Source of the DNA: Lingula anatina
Lineage: Eukaryota; Brachiopoda; Lingulata; Lingulida; Lingulidae
Direction of reading: 5' to 3'
Length of the DNA stretch: 64,000 nucleotides
NCBI RefSeq assembly: GCF_001039355.2
Contig: NW_019774514.1
Span: forward strand, 324,722-388,721
Part shown: piece by piece, positions 12,401 through 32,900 of the stretch
Numbering within the stretch: position 1 is the first letter of the stretch
How the letters are laid out: each line of letters starts with the position of its first letter
Program-made: the position numbers and the translations under genes
The notes under the pieces: model-generated
Told to the model about the DNA's origin: nothing
Databases searched by the model: none
The model's input: the letters and a program-made list of their open reading frames with translations, nothing else

Positions 12401-15400
12401 AGCTTCCGGATTTTCTATGTCATTGTGCAAATGAATATCAGCATTGGTAGAACATAAAATATGATGTTCTTAGGGATATAAATCCAACTGCACACAAACA
12501 TTTGTGCTATTAAATCAAAGCTATAGGTGCCATGGGAACTTCAAGAAACCATCGTTTATGTACAAATTGTGGTATGTTGAAGGAAACGTCGTTTGGTAAA
12601 ATTTTGCGTGCCACTAGCCATCCTGTTTTGAATAGGCCTGATATCTGCTTTTACTGTCAACCGGCTAGTGGTAGGTAGCAATTGTTCTTCAGGGTCAAAC
12701 AGATACTGGTATCTTCCGGATATAAATTTGACATTAAGTTGTTAGAACTGAGCGCTCAATTTGGACACAGCATACCCGATAGGTTTGATTAATGTACAAT
12801 GATGACGTGAGCCTCGGGCTCTTGACCGTAAAAAGACTGTGTAATACGGTTAATTGATTTTCAGCATATCCTAACATTCTGTACCCACCCTTGAGCTCTA
12901 CGGGAAATGATTTCTCTCTATAATCATTCTCCTTTTGCTACACTGCATTCAATTAAGCATATGTACCAAAAAGCCACTGCATGAACGACGCTTAAGTACC
13001 AGCTATATTTTAAAAACTTGAGTTATGGCCGATATATACTGACAAATCACCCGACGAAAAGGTTGAATATAAGCTTATTTCCTTTAGTGCAGTAACGTTA
13101 CCTTTTAGCCAAAATCAAGAATTGATAGACTAATTGCGGTAAACTGGTAGCGATCTCAGTAATGATGTCGAGCCCGTGCTTGATTCCAATGGTATTTTGG
13201 GAAGAAAGGGTAAGAAGGTAAAAACATATTACATCGTTATGTTAAAAATGCCGAAGGGCATCTCTGCGCCTCGCGTTCTCAACCTGCCTAGATCGTTTTA
13301 ATGTTACCTTAATGAGGCTTGTACATCAACTAGAAACATTGATGACAAGATAACAAGATGGCGTTATCACACTCTTAGGATGTATACATGTTGTACATTC
13401 ACTTTCGACAGATAACACGGCATTTGTAGAGCTATCCTGCTTCAACTACAGTTAACATTTTAACACTGCTCTGGCTTGATTTTTGCAAGTGTTCTTGGTT
13501 TTAGATCAATCAAAAGCATGATATTGGTGTGAACCAAGAAAAAATCCGACTAGTTTATGGTGTTGAAACCTGTGGTAGAAGCACTAAAACCTGGGAAGCT
13601 GTAAGCTTGAATATACGTCCATTTCCAATGGTCGAAATGAATACTTTCCTGCTTGATAAGTGGCCATTATTCATTGTATCCTGTGAATAATATCCTACTA
13701 AAAGAACACGTTTGAGGTTCTAGCACCATTTTAACTGATCCGTGTCGCTTCTTTTCATTTTCTGTATCAATGATCAGTCTTTACCCCACGCTTATTTCAT
13801 TAAAGTACTCCTTACCGCTGAAAATTAGGAAACTGTCACTAAATAAGCACTAAATCTGTTAAAAAGATTTGATTTCAGTAACCGGTATTCAACCTTAATT
13901 GTAATAAAGAGATATAAAGTATATAAAGTGGTCATTTTGCGTAAAAGTAAATGAGTGTTAACTAAAAGCACCGCAATATAAAAAAATCGGAGTGGTACTA
14001 TTGTAAAACAAATTTTTCAGCACGATTAATTTTTCTGACGGAAAATAGTCCAGTCTCTTTCACTTTTCAGATGCACAACAAGAATATGTAAATGTCTTCG
14101 AATAGGATGGATGTAAAAAGAATCAATTATTAAATTTTAAAAATTTTAGTCAAAAGTTCATAGGTACAATTAGGCTCAAAATAAATAACTAGTCCTTATA
14201 AACACTTAACAGTTCAATTTTGAAAGCCAGAAAGCATATACTTAGATTATACTGTTTATCGCAGGCTTTTTCTGTCAAAGAAACCCATCGACAGACTCAC
14301 ATTGAAAGTCTGGCCAAAGATTTGTTCAATATACAGAGTCCCTGTTCTAGAAGTTTTAATCAAAACTTGTCTCTCAAGGGTTGTCGAAACAAACAAGCTT
14401 ACCGTATTATTCGCTGGCACATGAATCAACAACTGACGTAGAGCGGCAGAGTCGGTCAGTCAAACGTGAAATAAGTTGGATGGTATCTTAAGTTGTCTGG
14501 CAAAACTACGTCCTCAAGTGGAAAAGAGATCAGATTTGGTTGACAGTTAATTAATCTCTAACCTGATTATCTCTCTATGTAAATGGTGTAACTATCCACA
14601 TGGGAATATCTGTTGTCAAATATAACGGTGTTCAACAGTCATATTTTGATTAGAGTGAATAATTGATTCATAGATATAATGGAAACCATCATAGTTTTGC
14701 ATAAGTGATGATAAGACGTTTCAGACAGCACAAGATTTATATCTATCATTTTTAACAGACATAGAAGCTTACCACTATCTTATACAACATTATTTGCGAC
14801 AGATATTTTTTTACTGAAATATGTATACGGAGTCCTGATCCAACATTGCTCTACCAATACTTGAAACAATAATGTCTAAATATTCAAATCAAGTATCAAT
14901 CATAATTTCATAATGAAAACTTTGATCTATGTGCATATACGATGATAAGACTCGACTGGAAGACGCATGTATATCAAAATTTAAATCACGCGGGTTCTAC
15001 AATAGGATAATATTTTTATTTTCTGGCATATGGTTTAATTGATAGACATTGCCACGGCACCGTTATTCTCATAACATTTGAACTAGATAATCTACGTCTG
15101 TTTTTCAGTCTATCTCTTTATCGATATTTTATATCCATACCAATAAATCATTTCGAATTAAGGGAGTGTTAAGTTATAGAGCTCGATATTCAATTCTGAA
15201 AGAGGAGTTCCTTTTGACAGTGATTTCAGTAAACGATGTTGGAGCTATCCCGATACCATTTAACCTGAAGCTTTGGCAGCATGTGGAAGATACAACATAT
15301 ATCCTACATGCCATTTTGTGGAACGCAATTTGCAGGTCATCTTTTATATTTATTTCTCCTTTAGATGTAGTTCTGATATGTTTTCCTTACATTGATGCAT

Positions 15401-16000
15401 TGAGGAAGCTAACCTTTATAAACTGTGAAACCTGCTATACAACTTAGCAAATACTTGAACATTATTTAATTCAAATTCGACCTGCTGTATCACAGAACAT
15501 CATTTGCTTTGAGAACACTGCAGTTTTATCAATCATCAAAACGGTTCAATGTCTCAGCCACTTTCGTAAATATTTTTCCATTTTCTTTTTCTTTTTTACA
15601 TTGGCATTGAACCATTTCATTGATGATGAATGGTGCCATTGATCCATAAGGTACATTACACATGACTGTTCGCAAGCCACGGCGCTTGGCTGAAAACGTC
15701 ATATTTCATTTTAAAGCCAATATTGGTTGAAAATCGTCTCCTTTGGCAAGCTGTCTCGTACAAGACGGAATTCAGGCGCGCTTCAATGATTAACCTACGG
15801 GTAAACCCAAGTTTCTAACTATTAATGACAGATGACTGTCCACAGAACGGGCTTATCTGTTTAGTGTTAATGCAAGCTGCAGGTCCTAATTTCCTCTGTT
15901 TTCACATGTCTGGGGTCTGGTATCGTAGATTATCATTCTTGTGAACATTTGGCACGTCAGCAGACTGAAGCAAAGCTAACAGTTTTCCTGTGCACCCCCG
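9436..16000. other. Non-coding stretch holding one small ORF
   Basis: Only the ORF at 12532-12678 looks non-random. A minus-strand frame at 11945-12250 is open for 101 codons but has no recognisable domain. A perfect CRE palindrome TGACGTCA is at 11711-11718. The rest is AT-rich with no visible genes. Confidence 0.45.
12532..12678 (+). CDS. Small ORF with two CxxC pairs (48 codons)
   Basis: ATG at 12532 sits in a near-ideal Kozak context (GTGCCATGG) and the frame runs 48 codons to TAG. Cys10-x2-Cys13 (CTNC) and Cys39-x2-Cys42 (CFYC) are separated by 25 residues, the spacing of a zinc-ribbon or treble-clef-like four-Cys site. The segment between is basic and polar, including FGKILRATSHPVLNRPD. 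Composition is less AT-biased than the surroundings. No family is recognised. It could be a genuine small protein, a single exon, or a relic of a mobile element. Confidence 0.3.
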   Translation: MGTSRNHRLCTNCGMLKETSFGKILRATSHPVLNRPDICFYCQPASGR

Positions 16001-17281
16001 CTATCTCGCCTGGTAATAGTGTGAATGTGACTGGGAGGCTGCAAGCGAAGTGTTGTGTGGCGTATATTGAGAATACCGAAAACTGAACGCCAGTCGCTTC
16101 TTTTTAGGCAGGAATCGATTAATTGTGTCCACATATAGCGCATGATACCCCTCGCGCACCTGGGGCAGGCGAACGCCATATATTAGGGGATCAAACACAG
16201 AGTTGGCGAAGAACCATAAATTAGTAGTTTGGTGAAATATCATACACGCCGTGCATTGCTGATTCTTGCTAAAGTATACAATAGTTACTAGGCCGTCTGC
16301 AATCCCTGGGAGCCAAAATAGAATGATAGTTCCAAACAGCAATGCTATAGTCACGTTTACTTTACGTTCTACACTACTGTGCCGACGGTTAACTTCTACG
16401 TCGGCCATTTCCCTTTGAACAGCAGTGCATGTTTTACAGTAAAAACTTGACACAATCAATGTAATTGCCAAAAATAAAACAGAATATGTGTATGCCGATA
16501 GTTGATAGTATACGTCGTCCGAGGAATCGTATACCTTGCATAGGGTTACAGTCAAGTTGGAGGGAGTTTCGTCGTCTTGCGGGTTATTCTGTTGTAAAGC
16601 GACAGCAGTGACATGAAGTAAGATACCGACAGCAATAGTCAAGCCCCATGTGAACGTAATGTAATGGTAAACTCTTTTTCTGGTAACTGTGGATTTGTAT
16701 TTCAGAAGTCTGGTTACGGCCAGGTACTGGTTGATCACGAGACCAGATGTTGCCAAAAGTGGAGCTAACAGGCAAATGAAGGACACCTCGGAAAATATCC
16801 TGGCGATACACATTGCTTCTGAAAATTTGGGAAACACTTCTTTTAGATTCATTAGATAAATTGCACTGGATACCAGTGTCAGAGCCACCACAACCAAATC
16901 CGATACTGCCAGGTTGATGAGATGTAAGTGTAAAGGCTCTAGGGGTCTCCTCATTTTCGACAACGCCATTAAGGAGACTATGTTCCCTATCAATCCCAGG
17001 GTAGCAATGGCCAATCCGATTGATATGAAAATCTCCTGGGATTCATAGTCGTCTGATGTGACATTGGGACTCGGACTGGAATTCATCACCGGCCATAAAC
17101 TCCCGTTAAGATCCAGTCCGGTCGACCTGTCGGCAGCAGCACCTCCGTTGTTTCTACTTATGATAGAATCGGTAAAGTTGCGGATCAAATTGGACGGATG
17201 AATTGCCTCGACGTTGGAGGAGTAGGAAAGGGTGTGGTTGAACCGCGAGTTAGGTCCAGCCATTTTAGCATTGGCATGCAT
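16001..17281 (-). CDS. Orphan class A (rhodopsin-family) GPCR, single exon
   Basis: A 426-residue seven-helix receptor expected at the plasma membrane. The N-terminus (1-80) carries N-glycosylation sequons at N15, N35, N67 and N73. TM1 has GN at 99-100 and TM2 has the conserved Asp (LAVSD, D128). C158 and C248 fit the TM3-ECL2 disulfide. TM6 has FWLPG (322-326) and TM7 has DPLIY (364-368), the NPxxY equivalent. The DRY box at the end of TM3 reads NQY (184-186), so both the acidic residue and the key arginine are replaced. W212 marks TM4; TM5 has no obvious proline. The coding region lacks introns. Met7 has the better Kozak context (AAAATGG) and may be the true start. Ligand is unknown and I could not place it in a subfamily. 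Confidence 0.9.
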   Translation of the reverse strand: MHANAKMAGPNSRFNHTLSYSSNVEAIHPSNLIRNFTDSIISRNNGGAAADRSTGLDLNGSLWPVMNSSPSPNVTSDDYESQEIFISIGLAIATLGLIGNIVSLMALSKMRRPLEPLHLHLINLAVSDLVVVALTLVSSAIYLMNLKEVFPKFSEAMCIARIFSEVSFICLLAPLLATSGLVINQYLAVTRLLKYKSTVTRKRVYHYITFTWGLTIAVGILLHVTAVALQQNNPQDDETPSNLTVTLCKVYDSSDDVYYQLSAYTYSVLFLAITLIVSSFYCKTCTAVQREMADVEVNRRHSSVERKVNVTIALLFGTIILFWLPGIADGLVTIVYFSKNQQCTACMIFHQTTNLWFFANSVFDPLIYGVRLPQVREGYHALYVDTINRFLPKKKRLAFSFRYSQYTPHNTSLAASQSHSHYYQAR

Positions 17282-26140
<8,859 letters not shown>

Positions 26141-26896
26141 ATGGGAAGCACTGCAGGAGATATCTTTATGCCATGGAACTTCGTTTTTAGGCGAGAGACA
26201 GGACGGTCAAAGGATTTTCGCAGAGATCAAATTCGACCAAGAGATCGACTTAACACTGACATTTACTCTAGCTACCAATCTGCGAATTGTTGGGACCCAA
26301 CAAAAACGAAAGATCACACCCGTCACGGTGGTGTATTTAACTTCGATTTTTCTAAAGATGGGTGAGTACTTTGTCAACTGTTTAGAATTGTGTTCGAACG
26401 TTTGTATGAGGCATTTTAACTTCAACTTAGTCTTCGAAAAAGTATTATTCCCTTGGTTTAAGATCCATAAATTATCAACAGTTATGTAGCAGTTAAAATT
26501 TTTCCCATGTTCTGAAGCTCCAAGTAGATCTATGAGTTAAACCTGTTCAGGGTTAAAAGTTTTTCAGTCGTGTAAACATTGAACAACAGCGTGTTGCACG
26601 CTGTGGACTGACACTTACATAACTGTGCATCCTCAGTTTAATATTTTTGGGATTTCTAGAGATCATTCTTTGCACATTCTATTGATAATTCAATATAGAT
26701 TGCACATTATGACCAGGATCTTGAAACATGCACTTGAGTCCATTAAATGTGATTTTCTTTGTAAAGTTACATTCTTTTTTTTTTAACTGAGTTATTTTTA
26801 AAATCTTATATGTTTTAAGTATGAAAGTAGATATATTAAAGTCAAAAGGGTAATATTTCTTTAAGTATATCTTCCAAGTACATATACATATGTATG

Positions 26897-26935
<39 letters not shown>

Positions 26936-29900
26936 TTATTATATTTTTTTTACTCCAATAACATGATTCTGTGCTTTATTAGAATACAAGTATTTCAAGT
27001 TTTTAACTGATGTACTATTTCACCCCTTTATCTAGATCTATACTGGTGGCAGCTTGTGAAAGGAAGAGTCTGTTGATGTTTGATCCACTGAATCAACAGC
27101 TGATAAGTTACAAGGATAATGCACATGAAGATTGTGTCAATTTTGTCAGGTACAAAAACATTTACAGTAACAGCATTAACATTTGCCCCACACCATACGT
27201 CAGTAAAATTTAAATTGAACCAGAAAAATTTTGTAAATGTGTTCAGTTACACTGCGCAGGAAGTTGATTATGTATTCGACTTTGATTCCCTTAGGGTTTG
27301 TAATCTTAGAAAGGTTTTGGCACAGACTGCAACTAATTAGAGCTTTGCTTTAGTTTGTGTGTTAATCTTTCTATTTCTGTTTGTTTTCAAGAAAACGTGA
27401 TCAAGATTAAGGCTCCTAAGTAGTTAATAAGTGAGTTATTTTGAGCCTTTGTGTAAATTTGAAAAGTTAGTGAAATATCTCAATCCAGTACCAAGTTAAC
27501 AAGTAGCATTGATTATTACCTGCAACGGTCTATCACACCACATCCAGCAGAATTGGCATAATTTGACTGTCACTACTAGTACTTCTTGCATAACTCGTAT
27601 ATACTTCTGTAATAAGTATGAGTATTATATCATTTCTATGTATGAGCCAGCATGATGTGAATTATTCAGGTGAGAAAAGTTATTTGAAACCGTAACAAAT
27701 AATTTATGTGATAGAATTTGCATTCTTATCTTTTGTATTCTTTAAAATTGCAAAAAATTTTCCAGAAAAATAAATTTGAAAAAGATGGTAATTATTTAGT
27801 GAGAAATGACTAAATATAGGAACAGTAGGACTACATTACAGGTATCTTATAATTACAAGCATGCTAGTAAAATTTTTAAAGGATAAGCAGATGTTCCAGA
27901 CAAAGGAATATTGATAGTAGGATTTCACCTTCTTAAGTATGCATGGTGATGGAGCTATGATGAGGTGTTTGCCACATGCTGGTATTTTTAACTTTCCAAG
28001 GTGAGTATATTCACTCTGAAATAGCTTAAATGCCATCACCTTATGATAAGATTGTAGAGGAAGAACTCCTTTGTATCCATATATACCACATACACAAAGA
28101 TGTGACATGTGATAGTGGTCTTCATATTTTGCACAGAACCACAAACTTTAGGGACCCTCCATCCTGTCTTTGACTTGAAATTTGTGCTTGAACAATCAAG
28201 GTGTTGGGTGATGTCATATGTGTCACTACTCTACTGGTCTTTACTTTGACTGGTTTAAGTTAGTCTTGCAGTGAACCTGACCTTATCTTTCTGATCTGCT
28301 GAAATCTTCTATTAAACTTGATCTCCTCATACTTATTTTATCCCATGTTAATACCACAGGGATGTTTACTAGTACTGGGCTTTGAATACCCTCTCACTTC
28401 ACTAACAATAACATGATAATATCTTACACCTGGCAGGAAGGCTGATGATGTAATCTTATAAGACAAGAACACCTGCTTCGTAAGCTTTGTTTAGACAATG
28501 TGATTTGAACCAGGATTATTTGAAGTCTGTAATGAATTAGTAAAGTTGCATCATTGCATTGAGTGAGATATAGTGGATTCAGAATTTTGAATTGAATCTT
28601 TATAATCCATGTTTAATTGCTATGGTAGTAGGTACAGAATTTGAAAAGTTAATTATAATTTGCTGTGCTCATTGTATCTTTTACCAAAAGAGTACTTACA
28701 TTGTAACATTAAGCAGTGATTAATTTAATGCTCAAGTCATCCCCAGATATTAGGCAATTTCCCAATTGAAAAAAAATTACCACATTGAAAGTTTGATGGT
28801 AAAATGGGGGAGAGTGGTAATTCTTCTCTTCAATCAAAATTATTTCTTCAATCAGAGTAAATTACCTGCTGCATTTGGCAAAATTTCAATATGGTAGGGT
28901 CTCCTTGCTTATAAAGTAGGTCATGTCCCTGATAAACACTGTGTTTGTAAACCTCAAGCTTGTATTTATAAATAGATATACACTTGTGTTCAACTGGAAT
29001 ACTGCATTTACATAATGGACAGGAATGCTGTGCCAAATGTAGAATGTCATAATATCTTATTTGATCCATAAACTGATGCCTTTCCTCATGGTTTAGTGAT
29101 TTCTCTGTTACAAAGAATATCTTACTTGTCCTCCCTGATAAATAGGAGGTGGATTTGTTGTGACAGTTTATATTACCTTTTTTTTTTTTTTTTTTNNNNN
29201 NNNNNNNNNNNNNNNNNNNNNNNNNNNNNNNNNNNNNNNNNNNNNNNNNNNNNNNNNNNNNNNNNNNNNNNNNNNNNNNNNNNNNNNNNNNNNNNNNNNN
29301 NNNNNNNNNNNNNNNNNNNNNNNNNNNNNNNNNNNNNNNNNNNNNNNNNNNNNNNNNNNNNNNNNNNNNNNNNNNNNNNNNNNNNNNNNNNNNNNNNNNN
29401 NNNAATATGTTACATAAAAACTTGTTTGAAAATGAATAATACCATTTGAGCCCAAATAACCCATATTGTGAAGGTCATTTACCTGCAAGCACTGAGTGAT
29501 GAATTAATAATGATAAATGCATGAATTGCCAACTTTCTTTTACTCCCAGGTTTCTGGACAACCGTACCTTTGCGACATGTTCTGATGACACCACCATAGC
29601 TCTGTGGGACACTCGCTACCTCAAAAATAAAGTCAGAACTCTCAGAGGCCACTCTAATTGGGTAAGTGGGTTCCATGGGTCATGCCCTTTATCACAGTAT
29701 ACATCTCAATTGGTCCAACAGTACCCCTGATAGACAAAATGATGTGCTTCTTTATTTAAATACTGGGACAGAGCAAAGCTGTTTTAAGGTATTTTTGATA
29801 TGGCCTTGTTTATACCTTGTTTCAATTTATAAATGATAATTTAAAAAAATAATAAGAAAATGATGGCTAGCTTTCATTGGCTAAGATATAAGTAAATATA

Positions 29901-32900
29901 TAAACCATTTGTAACATAATGGAAACGTTAAATGAAAAAATATGTTTAAAAATACAGTATTCTCATTTTATTGAATATTACTGAATATACTGGGGTCAGG
30001 AAAAGTAAATATTATATATTTATGCTAGTTTCATAATTTTAACTTAATATTCTTGAACAAATCAAAGAATGATCCAATTTTTAAAAAGTAAGGATCATTG
30101 GATGTGAAGGAAGACAATCTTCTTGTAATTAATGGCTTTAAGACAGACTCATGTTTGAATAAAGCTTATTGTCATCAGTTTCTTTATATTCTTCAGGTGA
30201 AAAATATAGAATATGCAAGTGATCAGGGATTGCTGGTTACCTCTGGATTTGATGGTAGCATCTATACCTGGGACATCAATAAGTAAGTTACATACTCAGT
30301 GTCAAAAAATAAAGCTCCATTTTCACCTTGCTAGTTTGTCTTTGATTAACATTTTCGGCATATTAGTTGAAAGAAAGAATTTGTATGGTTCCTTCTATTC
30401 TTGCTTCCATCTAAAGCTGAAAACTCAGTTTAATGTAAATTTGCATGAGACATTTATGTATTAAAATTGACATATCCACGAATTAGTTGAAAGCAATACA
30501 GCTAAGCTCTCTCCTGCTGTATCCAATATGCTATTCAGATATAAATGCATCAGCATTAGTTGCTTATTAAACATTCAGTATAGAGCATGATTTTGCCTGC
30601 CTGTTGAATGTAGATTGTTGATTTTTAGTTGAGTCATATTCTGTGTGTGTTTCATATTTGCCCTATATTTCTTTTTCATTTTAATATAGAAGTTTTTTAT
30701 TTACCTGTATTCTCTTAAAATGTATGCTTTGTCATATATGAATTAACAATATAACTTGTGTCCTAATCCTCATTTTGTTTTGAAATGACAGATACTCAGA
30801 GAGTGCTGTAGAGTACCAGAGGGTCTTTCACACCAGCTCTTTAATGAGGTCCAGACTGACTCCTGATGGCACCAAACTGGTCATAGCCACAGCCGGGGGA
30901 TACCTCATGGTCATCCACGACCTAGATCTGACCACTCTGGCCTCGGACCTACGTGGTTTTAAGCCCAACATGTACCGGCTGATGCAGATGAGTCGTTCCC
31001 CAATTCGACAAGGGTATATGTATAACCGTGTGTTTGAGGGGGAGAGGAATAGGGTAGAGCTGATCAGTGACTTCCCTGAGGGAGATGATGCAGAGATGAT
31101 TTCTTCATTACAGGTGATGAGCTTTCACATAATATTTGTTCTCAGCTCTCAAGTCTTCTCAGGCACACCCTTATATATGAAGTCTAAATTTGTGAAAGAC
31201 CTGAGTAATCTAAAGTAAACATCATTAACTTGTTAAATATATATTTTTTTAAATTATATGCTGATTTTGTTTTGCAGATTCATCCTCAGGGTTGGTGTGC
31301 TCTTTCCAGAAACAGCAGTGGGGATGAAAATTCTGAGGTTTGTTTTTGAAACTACATCTTGAAAATTGCACTGTTATTCAAAATTTTATCTTCACCTAGG
31401 CTTGTCAAACAAAAAGTGTTATAACAAACAAACATTTGCACTTCCCTCTCAAATTCTACAGATAAAGCAACATAAGCATTTTATGGATGTTAAAAAGAAA
31501 CTCTTATCCCTAACAAATACAAAATACCATTTTTTGCACTTTTTGAACTGAATGCTTTTGTTGCCTGTAATATATTCATGAAAAATTCATGTCAAAATCC
31601 ATTAACCTATTTAAGTATTATTATAACAGGAAATGAATATGATTCAACAGTAACATTGATTCATTGTGGTGTGTGCCTTTGATAATGAATAGACTGAAGT
31701 ATTTGGCTAAGATGCATAAAGCAGGGAAAGCACTGTCTGATATTTTATTAAATATATGGCCTTGTTTTCCTCATTTCTACTGTCAGTAAGTCTATATTTA
31801 GGGGTAGTCACAGCTGTGTGAACTGACAGCTGTGACAGCAGGTGAATAGGTCAATGACCTTAGAAATGGAATTCATTTAGAGCATTTAGTATACTAAGGG
31901 ACCATTCCCAGACTTTATCATACTTACTGTGGATCATCTATCTCCGAGGGGATTCTTGCTAAATTGCAATCAACTTAAGTGGCTTAGATGTCTGGCAAGC
32001 CTACTGAAGCTGCTAGGGGGTAATTAAATATAGTTTAGCAGCTTCAGTTGGTGTGCCAGATGTCTAGGCCACTTAAGCGGAAAGCAATTAAGCGAGAAAC
32101 CCTTGGAGATGGATCGAGCCTGTTAGATCAATCTAGATGTGGGAAACAAAGCTAAGAGATACATAACTATATCCTGTGTGCATGGACACTTGAGAGTCTA
32201 AGTTCATGTCAGGATGATTGCTGTAAATCTGTTGCACTACAGAGGTTTCCCAATCATGAACATACATACACCTTTTGCAGCTTAGGGCTATATTGCAGCA
32301 GATCTTGGGGCTGTTTCATTTCGGAACTGTGGACTGAAAGTTGATCTCTAAACCACCCTTTTTAATTTGCTGGTTACTGGCCTGTTTCCTGAAGAGAAGT
32401 AAACCAAAATCTTGGACTAAAACTAGACCAACTATCAGTCCAAGATTATTTTGTGAAACCAGCCCCCAATCCACCCATTCACCTCCCAAAATCAAAACTT
32501 ATCCATTTTGCCAGTCTTGTATTTAGAAAAATACAGGAGTTTATAAAAAGGCAAGGTTTAAGTGTAACTTAATCTATACCTTGCTGTCTGTTATTTCAGT
32601 GGAGCTGCATCCATGATATCCAAGACAAGGATCAGGAGAAGTTCAGGGAGGAGGAGGAGGAGAGGGAGGAGAACCAGTCCCATGATGGGGGAGATAGCAA
32701 TGACGGGGAAGAAGAGGATGAAACAGAGGGGTTAATAAGTGCAAGAACTCACAGGTCGTCCATGACTGTCACATTGCCTGGTGCTACATCATCGAGTAGA
32801 GCGGAGAATCCACGGTGTGTTTGTAGGATATTGTACAAAATATTTTTTTGGCCAGCAGCTGGTGTTTAGTTAGAAATTTTGTTTGATTTGGACAAATATT

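Noticed and set aside
29096-29488. Frames spanning the N gap
   Set aside because: Most residues are unknown; the region is DCAF10 intron 2.
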